From: Rhizobiaceae bacterium
GTDB lineage: Bacteria; Pseudomonadota; Alphaproteobacteria; Rhizobiales; Rhizobiaceae
NCBI GenBank assembly: GCA_014238155.1
Contig: JABABQ010000041.1
Span: forward strand, 62,001 to 126,000
Direction of reading: 5' to 3'
DNA length: 64,000 nucleotides
Shown here in pieces: positions 32,729-42,000 of this stretch (position 1 is the stretch's first letter; each line of letters opens with the position of its first letter). Position numbers and translations under genes: made by a program. The notes under the pieces are model-generated. The model was given only the letters and a program-made list of their open reading frames with translations, had not been told where the DNA came from and ran no database searches.

Positions 32729-32737
32729 TGAAGCTTG
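32729..32737 (-). promoter_or_regulatory. Half of the putative FtcR element upstream of fliF
   Basis: Minus strand reads CAAGCTTCA, identical to the left part of the element at flgB and motA, but the second CAAG half-site is missing and the distance to the start codon is about 13 nt shorter than at flgB. Weak evidence that fliF is controlled differently. Confidence 0.3.
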
Positions 32738-32770
32738 TGCGGATATGACCAGCCCTGCCTTTTGACCATG

Positions 32771-32806
32771 CAAAAAGCCGCCCCCCGAAGAGTCGGGGCG
32801 CGGCCT
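32771..32806 (-). terminator. Rho-independent terminator of fla2
   Basis: On the minus strand a GC-rich stem (GCCGCGCCCCGA with TCGGGGGGCGGC, one mismatch) ends in a TTTTT run, 27 nt after the flagellin stop. It separates the flagellin from fliF. Confidence 0.88.
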
Positions 32807-32832
32807 TGAGTAAAGCTGTAACTGATTTGAAG

Positions 32833-33756
32833 TTAACGGAACAGAGACAGAATAGTCTGGGAACTGCCATTGGCGATTGCCAGAGCCTGTGTTCCCAACT
32901 GTTGTTGTGTCTGCAATGCCGACAAACGTGTTGATTCCTTTGTCATATCTGCATCAACCAGTGCGCCAATTCCGCGCTCGATTGCATTCATCAGATTGGA
33001 AACAAAGTCGTTCTGCATATCAATACGTCCTTTTGACGAACCGATATCGGAGGCAGCCGTAGTCATGCTGCTGATCGCTGTATCAACTTCCGAAATCATT
33101 TCATCAAGATCGGTATCATCAAAGTTGGCAGCAGTGATATCCAGCGTTGAGATAGAAACCGTTACTGCGCCAGCACCTGTCGTGGTGAAGTCGGTGTCAA
33201 GAATACCGGATGCTGCCGCATTGGCATCAAATAGCTTGATGGCGGAGGTATCAATGTCGACCGTACCAACAGAGACGGTGCCGTCAGCTGCACGGTTAAA
33301 CGATGCAACAACCTGCTTGGTCGCAGTATAACCAGTCGCTGCAGAATCCTGTGACAACCAGTTTTCACCACTGAAGCTTGCCGATGTGGCGATGCTGGTA
33401 AGCTGATTTTGAAGTTCGCCAATTTCACTTTGAATTTTTGCCTTGTCGACACCTGGCTCACGGGCAGCGACCAGCTTGCTCTTGATTTCATCAACAACAT
33501 CAATGGCGCTGTTAATACCGGTGTATGCAACATCGGCCTTTGCAGCTCCAAGGCCCAGGGCGTCCTGAACGGAACTCAAAGCTTTATTGTCTGAGCGCAT
33601 GGTCGTCGCAATTGACCAATATGCAGCGTTGTCAGAAGCCTCTCCGACCCGCAAGCCGGTAGAAATGCGAGCCTGAGTGGTTTCAAGCGCCTGATTGGTA
33701 GCCTGCAAGGATTTTAATGCCGTCATTGCGGCAGAGTTTGTCATAATACTGGACAC
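32833..33756 (-). CDS. Flagellin (fla2)
   Basis: 307 aa, GTG start preceded by a GGGGGA site. Nearly the same as fla3 over the N-terminal ~130 residues and the C-terminal ~70, with most differences in the centre (~130-200), which shows a recent tandem duplication. Conserved filament-core ends are intact (ISTGLRVGEASDNAAYWSI; LSALQTQQQLGTQALAIAN). Confidence 0.95.
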   Translation of the reverse strand: MSSIMTNSAAMTALKSLQATNQALETTQARISTGLRVGEASDNAAYWSIATTMRSDNKALSSVQDALGLGAAKADVAYTGINSAIDVVDEIKSKLVAAREPGVDKAKIQSEIGELQNQLTSIATSASFSGENWLSQDSAATGYTATKQVVASFNRAADGTVSVGTVDIDTSAIKLFDANAAASGILDTDFTTTGAGAVTVSISTLDITAANFDDTDLDEMISEVDTAISSMTTAASDIGSSKGRIDMQNDFVSNLMNAIERGIGALVDADMTKESTRLSALQTQQQLGTQALAIANGSSQTILSLFR

Positions 33757-33788
33757 GAAGCGTCCCCCTTTTTCTTTTGATTATTTTA

Positions 33789-33831
33789 GGGACATACCGG
33801 CCCGTCCGGTAACAGTGAAAAGGCATCATGC
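33789..33831 (-). promoter_or_regulatory. Flagellin leader hairpin and promoter element (fla2)
   Basis: A 22-bp block (33789-33810) containing the dyad ACCGG/CCGGT is shared, but for one base, with the fla3 leader at the same distance (32-33 nt) from the start codon. The GCATGATGC nonamer (33823-33831) follows upstream, 67 nt from the start. The hairpin would lie in the mRNA leader and is a possible FlbT target. Confidence 0.5.
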
Positions 33832-33904
33832 CACCAAACCCGTCGTTTGGATCACCGCTGAGTGCCCAAACTGCTGTTCGGTGATTGAAAAGCTGTGAAG
33901 CGAT

Positions 33905-33912
33905 ATGGTTAA
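33905..33912 (-). promoter_or_regulatory. TTAACCAT octamer upstream of fla2
   Basis: The same octamer lies upstream of fla1 (13097-13104) and fla3 (35149-35156). It contains the TTAACC half of a CtrA box. Only fla1 has a second half at seven-base spacing. Confidence 0.35.
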
Positions 33913-34045
33913 GAATATTGGGATCCGGAAATTGGCGCCAAATTTCGCAGATGAGTATTTTGAAGGCTAATTTAATCTTAACACGACATGCGTGCCAAGC
34001 GGTTCAGTTGAGCATTTATAAGAATGCTGCAAGATCAAAACAGTA

Positions 34046-34076
34046 ATCGGGCAACCTATGTTATAGGCCGCCCGAT
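34046..34076 (-). terminator. Terminator of fla3
   Basis: Two nested stems, ATCGGGC/GCCCGAT and CCTAT/ATAGG around a 3-nt loop, lie 26 nt after the fla3 stop. On the minus strand a T-rich but interrupted tract (TACTGTTTTG) follows. Confidence 0.7.
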
Positions 34077-34101
34077 CCACATTAACTTCTGTTCAGATGA
34101 T

Positions 34102-35025
34102 TTATCTAAACAGTGACAGGATCGACTGTGCACTACTATTGGCAATGGACAACGCCTGAATGCCAAGCTGCTGTTGCGTCTGCAAGGCAGACAGTCGGGT
34201 AGATTCCTTCGACATATCCGCATCCACCAGCGTGCCGACGCCTCTGTCAATCGCATCCATCAGATTTGCCACAAAATCGGATTGCATATCTATGCGCCCT
34301 TTGGACGCGCCAAGATCTGATGCCGACGTGGTCATCGAACCCAATGCCCCATCGACAGCCGAGATCATCTCGTCAAGATCAGTAGTATCAATACTGGCGG
34401 CTGTAATATCCAGCGAATAAACCGAAACAGTTACTGCACCAGCTCCGGTCGTTGTAAAATCTGTATCCAGGATGCCTGAAGCAGCTACGTTGGCGTCAAA
34501 CAATTTGGTCGCTGAAATGCTTATTGAAACAGTTCCAACGGAGACACTGCCATCCGAAGCGCGGTTGAATGAGCCGACAATTTCCTTGGTGATAGAGTAG
34601 CCGACGGCGGCTGAATCCTGAGAAAGCCAGTTTTCTCCGCTGAAGCTTGCCGATACCGCAACACTGCTCAGCTGGCTCTGAAGTTCCCCAATTTCACTTT
34701 GGATCTTGCTTTTATCGACGCCGGGTTCGCGTGCAGCAACCAGTTTGGATTTGATTTCATCAACCACGTCAATTGCAGAATTCATACCGGTGTAGGCGAC
34801 ATCAACTTTGGCAGCACCTAATCCCAATGCATCCTGAACCGTACCCAATGCCTTGTTATCCGACCGCATTGTAGTCGCTATCGACCAATAGGCGGCGTTG
34901 TCGGAAGCCTCTCCAACTCTTAATCCTGTAGAAATGCGGGATTGGGTCATCTCAAGTGACCTGTTGGTCGCTTGCAAAGATTTCAACGCCGTCATTGCGG
35001 CGGAGTTAGTCATTATACTGGACAC
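34102..35025 (-). CDS. Flagellin (fla3)
   Basis: 307 aa, GTG start with an AGGGGA-type site. First of the tandem pair; closely matches fla2 in both filament-core ends and diverges in the centre. Each gene has its own promoter element and terminator, so they are probably separate transcripts. Confidence 0.95.
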   Translation of the reverse strand: MSSIMTNSAAMTALKSLQATNRSLEMTQSRISTGLRVGEASDNAAYWSIATTMRSDNKALGTVQDALGLGAAKVDVAYTGMNSAIDVVDEIKSKLVAAREPGVDKSKIQSEIGELQSQLSSVAVSASFSGENWLSQDSAAVGYSITKEIVGSFNRASDGSVSVGTVSISISATKLFDANVAASGILDTDFTTTGAGAVTVSVYSLDITAASIDTTDLDEMISAVDGALGSMTTSASDLGASKGRIDMQSDFVANLMDAIDRGVGTLVDADMSKESTRLSALQTQQQLGIQALSIANSSAQSILSLFR

Positions 35026-35056
35026 GAATCGTCCCCTTTTACTTTACAAAATACAA

Positions 35057-35099
35057 GGGACATACCGGCCTGTCCGGTGATCGCGAATGTGCATCATGC
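35057..35099 (-). promoter_or_regulatory. Flagellin leader hairpin and promoter element (fla3)
   Basis: The counterpart of the fla2 leader: the 22-bp block with dyad ACCGG/CCGGT at 35057-35078 and the GCATGATGC nonamer at 35091-35099, 66 nt from the start codon. The TTAACCAT octamer follows at 35149-35156. Confidence 0.5.
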
Positions 35100-35229
35100 C
35101 TCCAGACTTCAAGCCTGGATCGCGTCGGAGCTTTTATGGTGAATAAAAATGGTTAACAAGCCGTGTAAGGTGCGGCGACCCAAGCGGCGACCTAGGTGGC
35201 GATTCAGACGGCGAGTCTCAATATCTTCG

Positions 35230-35964
35230 CTACAGGAACGACCTCATCATCGATCCAACCAGAAGATTCCAACCGTCAATCAGTATAAAAAACAATACTT
35301 TAAATGGTAATGCAACGACGGTTGGCGGCAACATCATCATACCCATTGCCATGGTGATTGTTGCCACGATCAGATCAATCACCAAAAACGGCACCAGAAT
35401 CAAAAACCCGATTTCAAAGCCTCGGCGTATCTCCGATATCATGAACGCAGGAACGATAACCCGCAGTGCGACATCTTCGTCCTGGGTAAATGTCGGGTCA
35501 TTCTCAAGCGCAATGTCGGCAAACAATCCTAGATCCTTGTCCCGTACATTTTTGATCATGAATTCCTTAAACGGCCCGGCAATTTTTTCAAACGCTTGCG
35601 CTTCTGTGATCTGTTCGTTGACCAACGGTTGAACACCTTCAGACCATGCCCGGTCGAAGGTAGGTGACATGACATGAAATGTCATAAACAGAGACAGGCT
35701 TATGAGAATGAGATTGGCAGGCGTCGTCTGAAGACCGATGCCCATGCGCAGGATCGAAAACGCAATGATAAATCGGGTAAAACTGGTGACCACAACCAGA
35801 ATTCCCGGCGCCACCGCCAACACGGTGAGCAGTCCAAACAATTGAATTATTTGCCCGGAGGTCTGTCCGTTGCGTGGACCGGTCAAACTCTCCAGATCAA
35901 ATGACTGGGCAAAACCGGCATCGGTGAATTGCAGAAAAACAGCAAGTGCAACAAGTATTCTCAT
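35230..35964 (-). CDS. fliP: Flagellar export gate protein FliP
   Basis: 244 aa with a cleavable signal peptide (LVALAVFLQFTDAGFAQ) and four membrane segments. FliP signatures are present: SFTRFIIAFSILRMGIGLQ and FLVIDLIVATITMAMGMMMLPP. Overlaps fliL by 4 nt and ends the flgB operon. Confidence 0.95.
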   Translation of the reverse strand: MRILVALAVFLQFTDAGFAQSFDLESLTGPRNGQTSGQIIQLFGLLTVLAVAPGILVVVTSFTRFIIAFSILRMGIGLQTTPANLILISLSLFMTFHVMSPTFDRAWSEGVQPLVNEQITEAQAFEKIAGPFKEFMIKNVRDKDLGLFADIALENDPTFTQDEDVALRVIVPAFMISEIRRGFEIGFLILVPFLVIDLIVATITMAMGMMMLPPTVVALPFKVLFFILIDGWNLLVGSMMRSFL

Positions 35965-36548
35965 TCAAACACCAGAGTTCTGACCAGCACTGCCTTGGCC
36001 TCGCCACCACTTCGGATCACCGCCCGCTCGCTAAGTTCTGCCCTCAAATTTGTATATCCACTGGGACCTTCCACGTGATGCAGCTTGACAGTTCGCATAT
36101 AGGCAAAAAGGTCTTGATGAATTTGCTCCAGGATTTCCGCCGAAAGGCCTGCTTTGCCAACAACTGCCAGTTCCAAACGCACCCAGACATCATCTGGCGC
36201 GGCCAGATTGGTCAAAATGGGTGCAAGTGGCTTTGCATAGGACTGGCTGACACCTTCACCATTTTCATCACCTGCATCGCCATCATCAGACATCATTTCG
36301 TGACCGTCACCGGCCTTATCGTGCTGTTTATCCAATTCGCTCAATTTGGAACTGGCCGTCTGTTGGGCTGATCCGGCGAGATTACCCGGATCTAGGAACA
36401 TCGACACACCAAACCCCGCACCGGCAGCGAGGCCAGTTACCAGCAAAAACATGACAATGTGAACGATCAGAGACGTTTTCTTTGGCGCAGCCACATCGGC
36501 AGCGGGTTCTTTTTCTGCTTCAGCTTCGGGTTTTGGATCGTTGGACAT
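35961..36548 (-). CDS. fliL: Flagellar basal body-associated protein FliL
   Basis: 195 aa. A short cytoplasmic N terminus, one membrane helix (~30-50, MFLLVTGLAAGAGFGVSMFL), an acidic linker and the periplasmic FliL domain (~95-195) with the conserved RAELSERAVIRSGGEAKAVL near the end. FliL surrounds the stator MotAB and supports torque. Confidence 0.9.
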   Translation of the reverse strand: MSNDPKPEAEAEKEPAADVAAPKKTSLIVHIVMFLLVTGLAAGAGFGVSMFLDPGNLAGSAQQTASSKLSELDKQHDKAGDGHEMMSDDGDAGDENGEGVSQSYAKPLAPILTNLAAPDDVWVRLELAVVGKAGLSAEILEQIHQDLFAYMRTVKLHHVEGPSGYTNLRAELSERAVIRSGGEAKAVLVRTLVFE

Positions 36549-36562
36549 CTGCCGGTTGGTTC

Positions 36563-37267
36563 CTAGAAGGGGAGCACGGTATCGAGCAATTGCTGGCCAT
36601 AGGGTGGCCGCTGCATATTGGAAATATGCCCTCGCCCGCCATAGGACACGCGTGCCTCAGCAATACGCTCATATGAAATTGTGTTGTTTGGCCCGATATC
36701 GGTCGGGCGCACGATGCCAGCGATCGTCAAAACGCGTAGCTCAGCATTCAACCGGACCTCCTGTGACCCTCGAACAACCAGATTGCCATTGGACAGAACA
36801 CGAGTAACGACCGCAGCAACGGACAATTGGATACTTTCTGACCGATTGGTTCCACCATCACCGGAAAAGTCAGAAGTCGAATTCAGCTTGCCACTGGCAT
36901 TGCCATCATTGCCGACACCACCGACGGAATAATCACCCGACAGACCGATGCCCCGGGCGACTGATCGCTTGCTGTCTGATTGGTTGGAGAATTTGGCCTT
37001 GTCGTTAATGGAGACTTCGACCGTCAGAATATCGCCGGGATCTATCGCCAGTTTATCTTTGAACAGATCACCTTGACGATTGTGCCAGGTGGAAAACGCC
37101 ACATTGGTTGGAGCGTTGGCGTAGACAACCGGTGTTTCGCCCGCATCCTCTCCAACCAGGCCATCTCCGACTTCGGAAAGCTCCGGGTTCTTACCAATTT
37201 CGTTCAGTTGAGATGAACATCCCGCCAGCAACACGATCAAACCACACAACGGGAGGAGCCGGGTCAT
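36563..37267 (-). CDS. flgH: L-ring lipoprotein FlgH
   Basis: Outer-membrane ring subunit, 234 aa. A lipoprotein signal (LCGLIVLLAGCS) gives the acylated cysteine at residue 17. Contains the conserved ILTVEVSINDKAKFSNQSD and GNLVVRGSQEVRLNAE segments. It overlaps motE by 4 nt. Confidence 0.95.
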   Translation of the reverse strand: MTRLLPLCGLIVLLAGCSSQLNEIGKNPELSEVGDGLVGEDAGETPVVYANAPTNVAFSTWHNRQGDLFKDKLAIDPGDILTVEVSINDKAKFSNQSDSKRSVARGIGLSGDYSVGGVGNDGNASGKLNSTSDFSGDGGTNRSESIQLSVAAVVTRVLSNGNLVVRGSQEVRLNAELRVLTIAGIVRPTDIGPNNTISYERIAEARVSYGGRGHISNMQRPPYGQQLLDTVLPF

Positions 37268-37797
37268 GACGGTTCCTTCGATGCTGTGCTGGCGGCAATA
37301 ACCTGGGTTATATTAGCAGCTTTTGCAGGGCTCATTTCGTTCAGAATAACACTTGCCTTGCGGCGAGGCATTTTCAGCACAATCGCAGCAGCAAGTGTCG
37401 GGTCCAGCATTTCAAGACGACCTGCCGCAGCGTCCGGGCGCATTTTTGAATAGATTTCCACCAGGCTGGTATCGGCCAGGTTGGCAAACTGATCGCGTTT
37501 CTCTTGCCAGGCTTCAACTTCGGCCCGTTTTTCTTCCAGCGCCACAATACGTGCCTCTATCGCAGCCCTTAGTTCCTTCAATTCCTGCATTTTCAATGCA
37601 TAGCGACGCTCCTGGGCATCATCCTTGATATTTGTGCAAAAATCACCGGCTGGAGCACTCGCCAGGCTCTTGTTTCCGACCACCCGCACCTGTTTGCGAG
37701 GCTGTTCCGCATAGGCCAGCGAACCCCACACCAGGGAAGCCAGAAACAAAATCAAACCATAGCCGTTTATAGAAAGGGATGAGGAAGGCTTATCCAT
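37264..37797 (-). CDS. motE: MotE, periplasmic chaperone of MotC
   Basis: 177 aa with a signal peptide, a central coiled coil (~62-100, MQELKELRAAIEARIVALEE) and a C-terminal MgtE-N-like unit (YSKMRPDAAAGRLEMLDPTL). This architecture and the place between flgI and flgH match MotE of Sinorhizobium, which folds or stabilises MotC. The start codon overlaps the flgI stop by one base. Confidence 0.85.
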   Translation of the reverse strand: MDKPSSSLSINGYGLILFLASLVWGSLAYAEQPRKQVRVVGNKSLASAPAGDFCTNIKDDAQERRYALKMQELKELRAAIEARIVALEEKRAEVEAWQEKRDQFANLADTSLVEIYSKMRPDAAAGRLEMLDPTLAAAIVLKMPRRKASVILNEMSPAKAANITQVIAASTASKEPS

Positions 37798-38897
37798 TAT
37801 TGCAAAACCAGTTCTGCTTGTAGCGCACCGGCGCTTTTGATGGCTTGAAGGATGGCAATGATGTCGGTGGGTTTCACGCCAAGCTGATTGAGACCGCGAA
37901 TGAGCTCTTGAAGATCGGTACCGTCGACCGTCGCGATCTGCCCCGAATCTTCGATCGCAGTGATCTCGGTATTCGGTTCAACTGCAGTTACGCCTTCAGA
38001 AAATGGATTGGGTTGCACCACATTGGGTAACTCACTCACCCGAACCGAAAGCGTTCCATGGCTGACGGCAACTTTGGAAATTTTGACGTTTTCACCAATC
38101 ACAACCGTGCCAGTGCGTTCATCCAGGACCACGCGAGCAACGGTATCGGTTTTTACCCGAAGGTTTTCGATTTCAGCAACAAACCGTGCCGTCGAAATAT
38201 TGCGGGGTTTGGTCAAGGTGATCGTTGCTGAGTCCCGTTCCTGCGCGGCGCGGGCACCATAGGCGCGCATTGTAAATTTGTTGATTGTGTCGGTCACGCG
38301 AACCGCGGTTGAAAAATCCGGATTACGCAATTGCATATCCATCACACTGAAATCTGAAAGCTTGTCGCTCAACCCCTGTTCAACCACCGCACCATTAGGA
38401 ATGCGCCCTGTGGTTGGCACACCGCGGGTCAGCGTTTCGGCCTGTCCTTCAGCTTGAAAGCCCGATACGACCACTGCCCCCTGAGCGGCGGCGTAGGTTT
38501 CCAGATCGGCACCTCTCAAAGGGGTCATCACTAATGTGCCCCCGGAAAGTGAGGTCGCATCGCCAATTGAGGAAACTGTCACGTCCAAACGCGCACCTGG
38601 CGTTGCGAACACGGGCAGTTTTGCTGTGACGATGACGGCCGCCAGGTTTTTCGACCGGGCAGCGCGGCTGCCGGAAGCGATGCCAAGACGCGACAACATC
38701 GCTTTGAGAGACTGTTCGGTAAAGGGTGAATTTCTCAGACCATCGCCAGTGCCCTGAAGTCCAACGACCAATCCATACCCCACAAGCATGTTCTCGCGCG
38801 CAATCTGGAGATTGGCGATGTCTTTCAAACGCGATGATGCAGATGCTGGCCAGGCCGTGACAATAATGACCAGCAAAACTACAAGTATCCGCATCAC
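37797..38897 (-). CDS. flgI: P-ring protein FlgI
   Basis: 366 aa with a signal peptide and the conserved N terminus RLKDIANLQIARENMLVGYG and C terminus LIRGLNQLGVKPTDIIAILQ. Periplasmic ring around the rod. It overlaps flgA by 4 nt; FlgA assists its assembly. Confidence 0.95.
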   Translation of the reverse strand: MMRILVVLLVIIVTAWPASASSRLKDIANLQIARENMLVGYGLVVGLQGTGDGLRNSPFTEQSLKAMLSRLGIASGSRAARSKNLAAVIVTAKLPVFATPGARLDVTVSSIGDATSLSGGTLVMTPLRGADLETYAAAQGAVVVSGFQAEGQAETLTRGVPTTGRIPNGAVVEQGLSDKLSDFSVMDMQLRNPDFSTAVRVTDTINKFTMRAYGARAAQERDSATITLTKPRNISTARFVAEIENLRVKTDTVARVVLDERTGTVVIGENVKISKVAVSHGTLSVRVSELPNVVQPNPFSEGVTAVEPNTEITAIEDSGQIATVDGTDLQELIRGLNQLGVKPTDIIAILQAIKSAGALQAELVLQ

Positions 38898-39355
38898 AGG
38901 GCTCCTGTGATCAAAGATCCATCACTACGCACCCGCGCCACAAATATCTTTCCACTCGAAGGATTACGCATGCGGATCGTATCACCCGCCGCTGCGTCTG
39001 AAAGCGCCACGCAAACCAGACTGATGGCCAGCGCACCGCTGGAAAACTGCACCCGTTTCAAAGAACCGGCCTTGATCAATGGTGCGGGTTGAGCAGATCC
39101 GATTTTGATAAACCGACCGGGCAGGATTGTCCGTTTGGCCTGCTGGCCGACAATTTCCTGAGCGTTGCTGACAAAGCGATAACTGATCTGTGGTTGTCGG
39201 ATCAGTTTTACGGATTTCAGATCCATTTCTTCAATAATCTGGCCAGGATAAATCGTTCGCTTTGCCACGACAGCAAATTCGGCGGCCTGCACAGCCATCG
39301 TTGAAATGATGAACCCTGCACAAAGCAGGGTCACAAATTTTGCAACAATCCTCAC
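38894..39355 (-). CDS. flgA: P-ring assembly chaperone FlgA
   Basis: 153 aa, a short form. Signal peptide followed by an SAF-type region (FAVVAKRTIYPGQIIEEMDL) and the C-terminal VRMRNPSSGKIFVARV-like motif (here DTIRMRNPSSGKIFVARV). Four bases separate it from flgG. Confidence 0.93.
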   Translation of the reverse strand: MRIVAKFVTLLCAGFIISTMAVQAAEFAVVAKRTIYPGQIIEEMDLKSVKLIRQPQISYRFVSNAQEIVGQQAKRTILPGRFIKIGSAQPAPLIKAGSLKRVQFSSGALAISLVCVALSDAAAGDTIRMRNPSSGKIFVARVRSDGSLITGAL

Positions 39356-39359
39356 AACC

Positions 39360-40148
39360 CTACCGAATATTTTTGGAGATTATCGATGCCATGTCATCAG
39401 CCGCCTGAATGACTTTGGAATTCATTTCATAGCCGCGTTGAGCGGAGATCAGTTCGGTAATTTCCTTGACGGAATCAACGTTGGAGGCCTCCAGGTATCC
39501 CTGACGCATTGTGCCGTACCCAGCGTCTCCAGGCACTCCCACATTGGCATCACCAGATGCTGCAGATGCGGCAAACAGACTGCCTCCCATCGGGGTCAAA
39601 CCGACTTCATTGGCGAACGTTGCCAAGGTAATCTGACCAAGGTCTTGCAAATCCTGCTGTGCGGGAAGTCGGGCAAAAACCTGGCCGGTGTCGTTAATAA
39701 TTACTTCAATTGCGTCAATTGGCACCGTGATGTTTGGACTGACCAACAAGCCGTCCAGATTTACCAGCTGACCACCCGCATTGGTGTTCAACGCACCTGA
39801 CCGCGAATAATAGGTCTGGCCGTCACCTCCCTCGATCTGCAGCCAGCCATTGCCCTGAATCGCCAGGTCGAGCCGGTTGCCAGTGCTGGTCAAGGCACCT
39901 TGCAAATGAACATTACGCACGGCGGATATTTGAACACCCGAGCCGATATGCGCACCTTCCGGCACGATATTGCTGTCTGCCTGGCTGGGAACGCCACTGG
40001 CGCGTTCGGTCTGGTAAATCAGATCGGTGAATTCGGCCCGGGCACGTTTGAAGCCTGTGGTGTTGATGTTTGCAATGTTGTGGGCAATGACCTCAAGATT
40101 TTTCTGCTGGGCATTCATGCCAGTCGCAGCAATGGAAAGTGCACGCAT
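39360..40148 (-). CDS. flgG: Distal rod protein FlgG
   Basis: 262 aa. N-terminal [20 protein letters not shown] and [20 protein letters not shown] plus C-terminal [20 protein letters not shown] are the defining motifs. Exported subunit of the distal rod. Confidence 0.96.
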   Translation of the reverse strand: MRALSIAATGMNAQQKNLEVIAHNIANINTTGFKRARAEFTDLIYQTERASGVPSQADSNIVPEGAHIGSGVQISAVRNVHLQGALTSTGNRLDLAIQGNGWLQIEGGDGQTYYSRSGALNTNAGGQLVNLDGLLVSPNITVPIDAIEVIINDTGQVFARLPAQQDLQDLGQITLATFANEVGLTPMGGSLFAASAASGDANVGVPGDAGYGTMRQGYLEASNVDSVKEITELISAQRGYEMNSKVIQAADDMASIISKNIR

Positions 40149-40159
40149 AATTTCTTCCT

Positions 40160-40483
40160 TTAAATAGCCATTCGACTGATTTCGAGATAGGCGCTGACAA
40201 CTTTGTCCCGCACCGCGATTGCGATCTGCAACGATTGTTCGGCGCTCATCACAGCCTCGGCCACTTCTCGCGGTCCTGTATCACCGCGAAGACCGCCAAT
40301 CGCTGCAGTTTCTGCAGTGTTTAATTTGTCTATTGTTGACTCACCCACCGACGCCAAGACATCAGCAAAGGTCCCCACGCCATTTGCGGCTGCAGTCTGG
40401 GAGGAGGTAACTGCGGGAACCTTTGCCGAATCCGTCGATAGTGACGGAATTCCTAGTGCAGCAGCTGTAACTGGATCTATCAT
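40160..40483 (-). CDS. fliE: Rod-MS ring junction protein FliE
   Basis: 107 aa with the C-terminal FliE motif ([20 protein letters not shown], then SAYLEISRM). Adjoins flgC with a one-base overlap. Confidence 0.93.
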   Translation of the reverse strand: MIDPVTAAALGIPSLSTDSAKVPAVTSSQTAAANGVGTFADVLASVGESTIDKLNTAETAAIGGLRGDTGPREVAEAVMSAEQSLQIAIAVRDKVVSAYLEISRMAI

Positions 40484-40899
40484 TACGATGGCCTCATCAG
40501 TTCAATTGTCATCGACACAAGATCACGCACTTGTTTGACCACCTGAAGATTAGCTTCATAGGAGCGATTGGCCTCACGCATGTCGGCCATTTCAACCAGT
40601 ACGTTGACATTGGGCATTTTGACGTAACCGGAATCGTCTGCCGCAGCATGACCCGGGTCAAATTCTATTGGAAACGAAGAATAATCCAGACCGACCTGAT
40701 TTGCCTTGATCAAGTTCAGTCCGGCAGCACGGTCCATTTCCGCAGTAAAACTAATTGTCTTGCGCTGATAGGGATCGCCACCGGAAGCCTTTGCGGTTGA
40801 TTGGGCGTTGGCGATATTTTCCGACACGACCCGCAAGCGGTTGGATTGAGCATTCAATCCGCTTCCGGCAATTCGCATGGCAGCTGTAAGCGGGTCCAT
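40483..40899 (-). CDS. flgC: Proximal rod protein FlgC
   Basis: 138 aa. Conserved ends: [20 protein letters not shown] at the N terminus and [20 protein letters not shown] at the C terminus, with the FlgC-typical [11 protein letters not shown]. Overlaps flgB by one base. Confidence 0.95.
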   Translation of the reverse strand: MDPLTAAMRIAGSGLNAQSNRLRVVSENIANAQSTAKASGGDPYQRKTISFTAEMDRAAGLNLIKANQVGLDYSSFPIEFDPGHAAADDSGYVKMPNVNVLVEMADMREANRSYEANLQVVKQVRDLVSMTIELMRPS

Positions 40900-41279
40900 T
40901 ATCCACCCCTTGTGGTCATCAAAATCATTCGGTGGAACGATTTTATTATGGCTGTATTCAGTTCGTAGGTGCGGCGCACCTCGCCAGCAGAGATAAGTTC
41001 ATCTTCGACACTCACCCGCTGATCCGACTTGGATGACGCATCAACTTCACGTTCCGACACGTTGTAAGCACCTTTTTCGGTGGAGCCTGATATGTGGCTG
41101 GAACTGGTTACAGCCAACCCAGCGGCCTTCTGGCTGAGAACTTCCTTGAAAGGCGCAACATCTGACGGGGTGAAGCCATTGGTATTGGCATTGGCAATGT
41201 TATTGGCAACGACCCGTTGCCTGACGGTCGCCCATTTCGCCTGTTGCGAGGCCAATTCAAAGAGGTTTACGCTGTCCAT
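40899..41279 (-). CDS. flgB: Proximal rod protein FlgB
   Basis: 126 aa. Carries [20 protein letters not shown] and a C-terminal [15 protein letters not shown]. First gene of the ten-gene rod and ring operon down to fliP; the putative FtcR element lies 42 nt upstream of its start codon. Confidence 0.94.
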   Translation of the reverse strand: MDSVNLFELASQQAKWATVRQRVVANNIANANTNGFTPSDVAPFKEVLSQKAAGLAVTSSSHISGSTEKGAYNVSEREVDASSKSDQRVSVEDELISAGEVRRTYELNTAIIKSFHRMILMTTRGG

Positions 41280-41320
41280 CGGATTTCCCTTTTCCTCCGA
41301 TGACAGAATGCAGCTTCAGT

Positions 41321-41335
41321 CTTGCGTGAAGCTTG
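41321..41335 (-). promoter_or_regulatory. Putative FtcR/Rem site upstream of flgB
   Basis: Minus strand reads CAAGCTTCACGCAAG: two CAAG half-sites in direct orientation, 11 bp apart. The same 15-mer stands before motA. Direct repeats about one helical turn apart are what OmpR-family regulators bind. Confidence 0.6.
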
Positions 41336-41373
41336 TGGTCACGCTGGACCAGCGTGTCAGGTGCCTGCAAACA

Positions 41374-42000
41374 TCAGTAAACCAGCTTTAAAACGTGGTT
41401 ATTGGAGGTCAGCAACTGCCAACCTCCCTGCCCCCGCGACAACGATTTAACCGTGCTGCCATCGGGGAGACGGGAGCCAACTGCTACTGGCAATAAATCA
41501 TCACCATCACGTATCAAGGCCCGTTCGCGCGTTGCAAACACCATCCTGAGCGAGGCATGTTCCACCAATTCAACTGACGGAGTTTCAAGCTTTTCAATTG
41601 GAGAGCGCGGTCGCAGCGCGTTTCGTAATCTTGGAATACTGGTGGGTCGGGGCCGAATGGAACCGGTGGTCACCGCATCGACATTTTTCAACTCAAGATC
41701 TGTATCGATTATCTTGACCTGCGCCAACTCGGCCAGTTGTTTAAAAAGCGGATTTCGGGTTTCGGTCACCCGTTCTCCAACCAGCGGTTCGCCATTATCA
41801 ATTCGGCCGGTAAATTCCATGACCGGTGGTCCAAACTCCGATTCATGATGATACACATAATAAGGCAGATATGAACTCCCGGCCGCCAGACAAAGGCCAA
41901 CAAAGCCCAGTCCCATATCCAGCAATCGGCTTCGGCGGCGTCGGATTTTCGCCAGCATTGACGGTTTGGGCGCTGCTTTAACTGACTGTATCTGCTTCAT
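41374..42000 (-). CDS. Single-pass membrane protein of the fliI operon
   Basis: 208 aa with a basic cytoplasmic start, one membrane helix (~28-50, MGLGFVGLCLAAGSSYLPYY) and an extracytoplasmic region that carries VDAVTTGSIRPRP. The C-terminal ~70 residues look like a small beta domain. It starts inside the end of fliI (23-nt overlap). I do not recognise the family; the position suggests a flagellar role. Confidence 0.6.
   Translation of the reverse strand: MKQIQSVKAAPKPSMLAKIRRRRSRLLDMGLGFVGLCLAAGSSYLPYYVYHHESEFGPPVMEFTGRIDNGEPLVGERVTETRNPLFKQLAELAQVKIIDTDLELKNVDAVTTGSIRPRPTSIPRLRNALRPRSPIEKLETPSVELVEHASLRMVFATRERALIRDGDDLLPVAVGSRLPDGSTVKSLSRGQGGWQLLTSNNHVLKLVY

Noticed and set aside
33967-33982. 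CTAA-N7-TTAAC as a CtrA box upstream of fla2
   Set aside because: One mismatch in an AT-rich stretch over 200 nt from the gene; too likely by chance.
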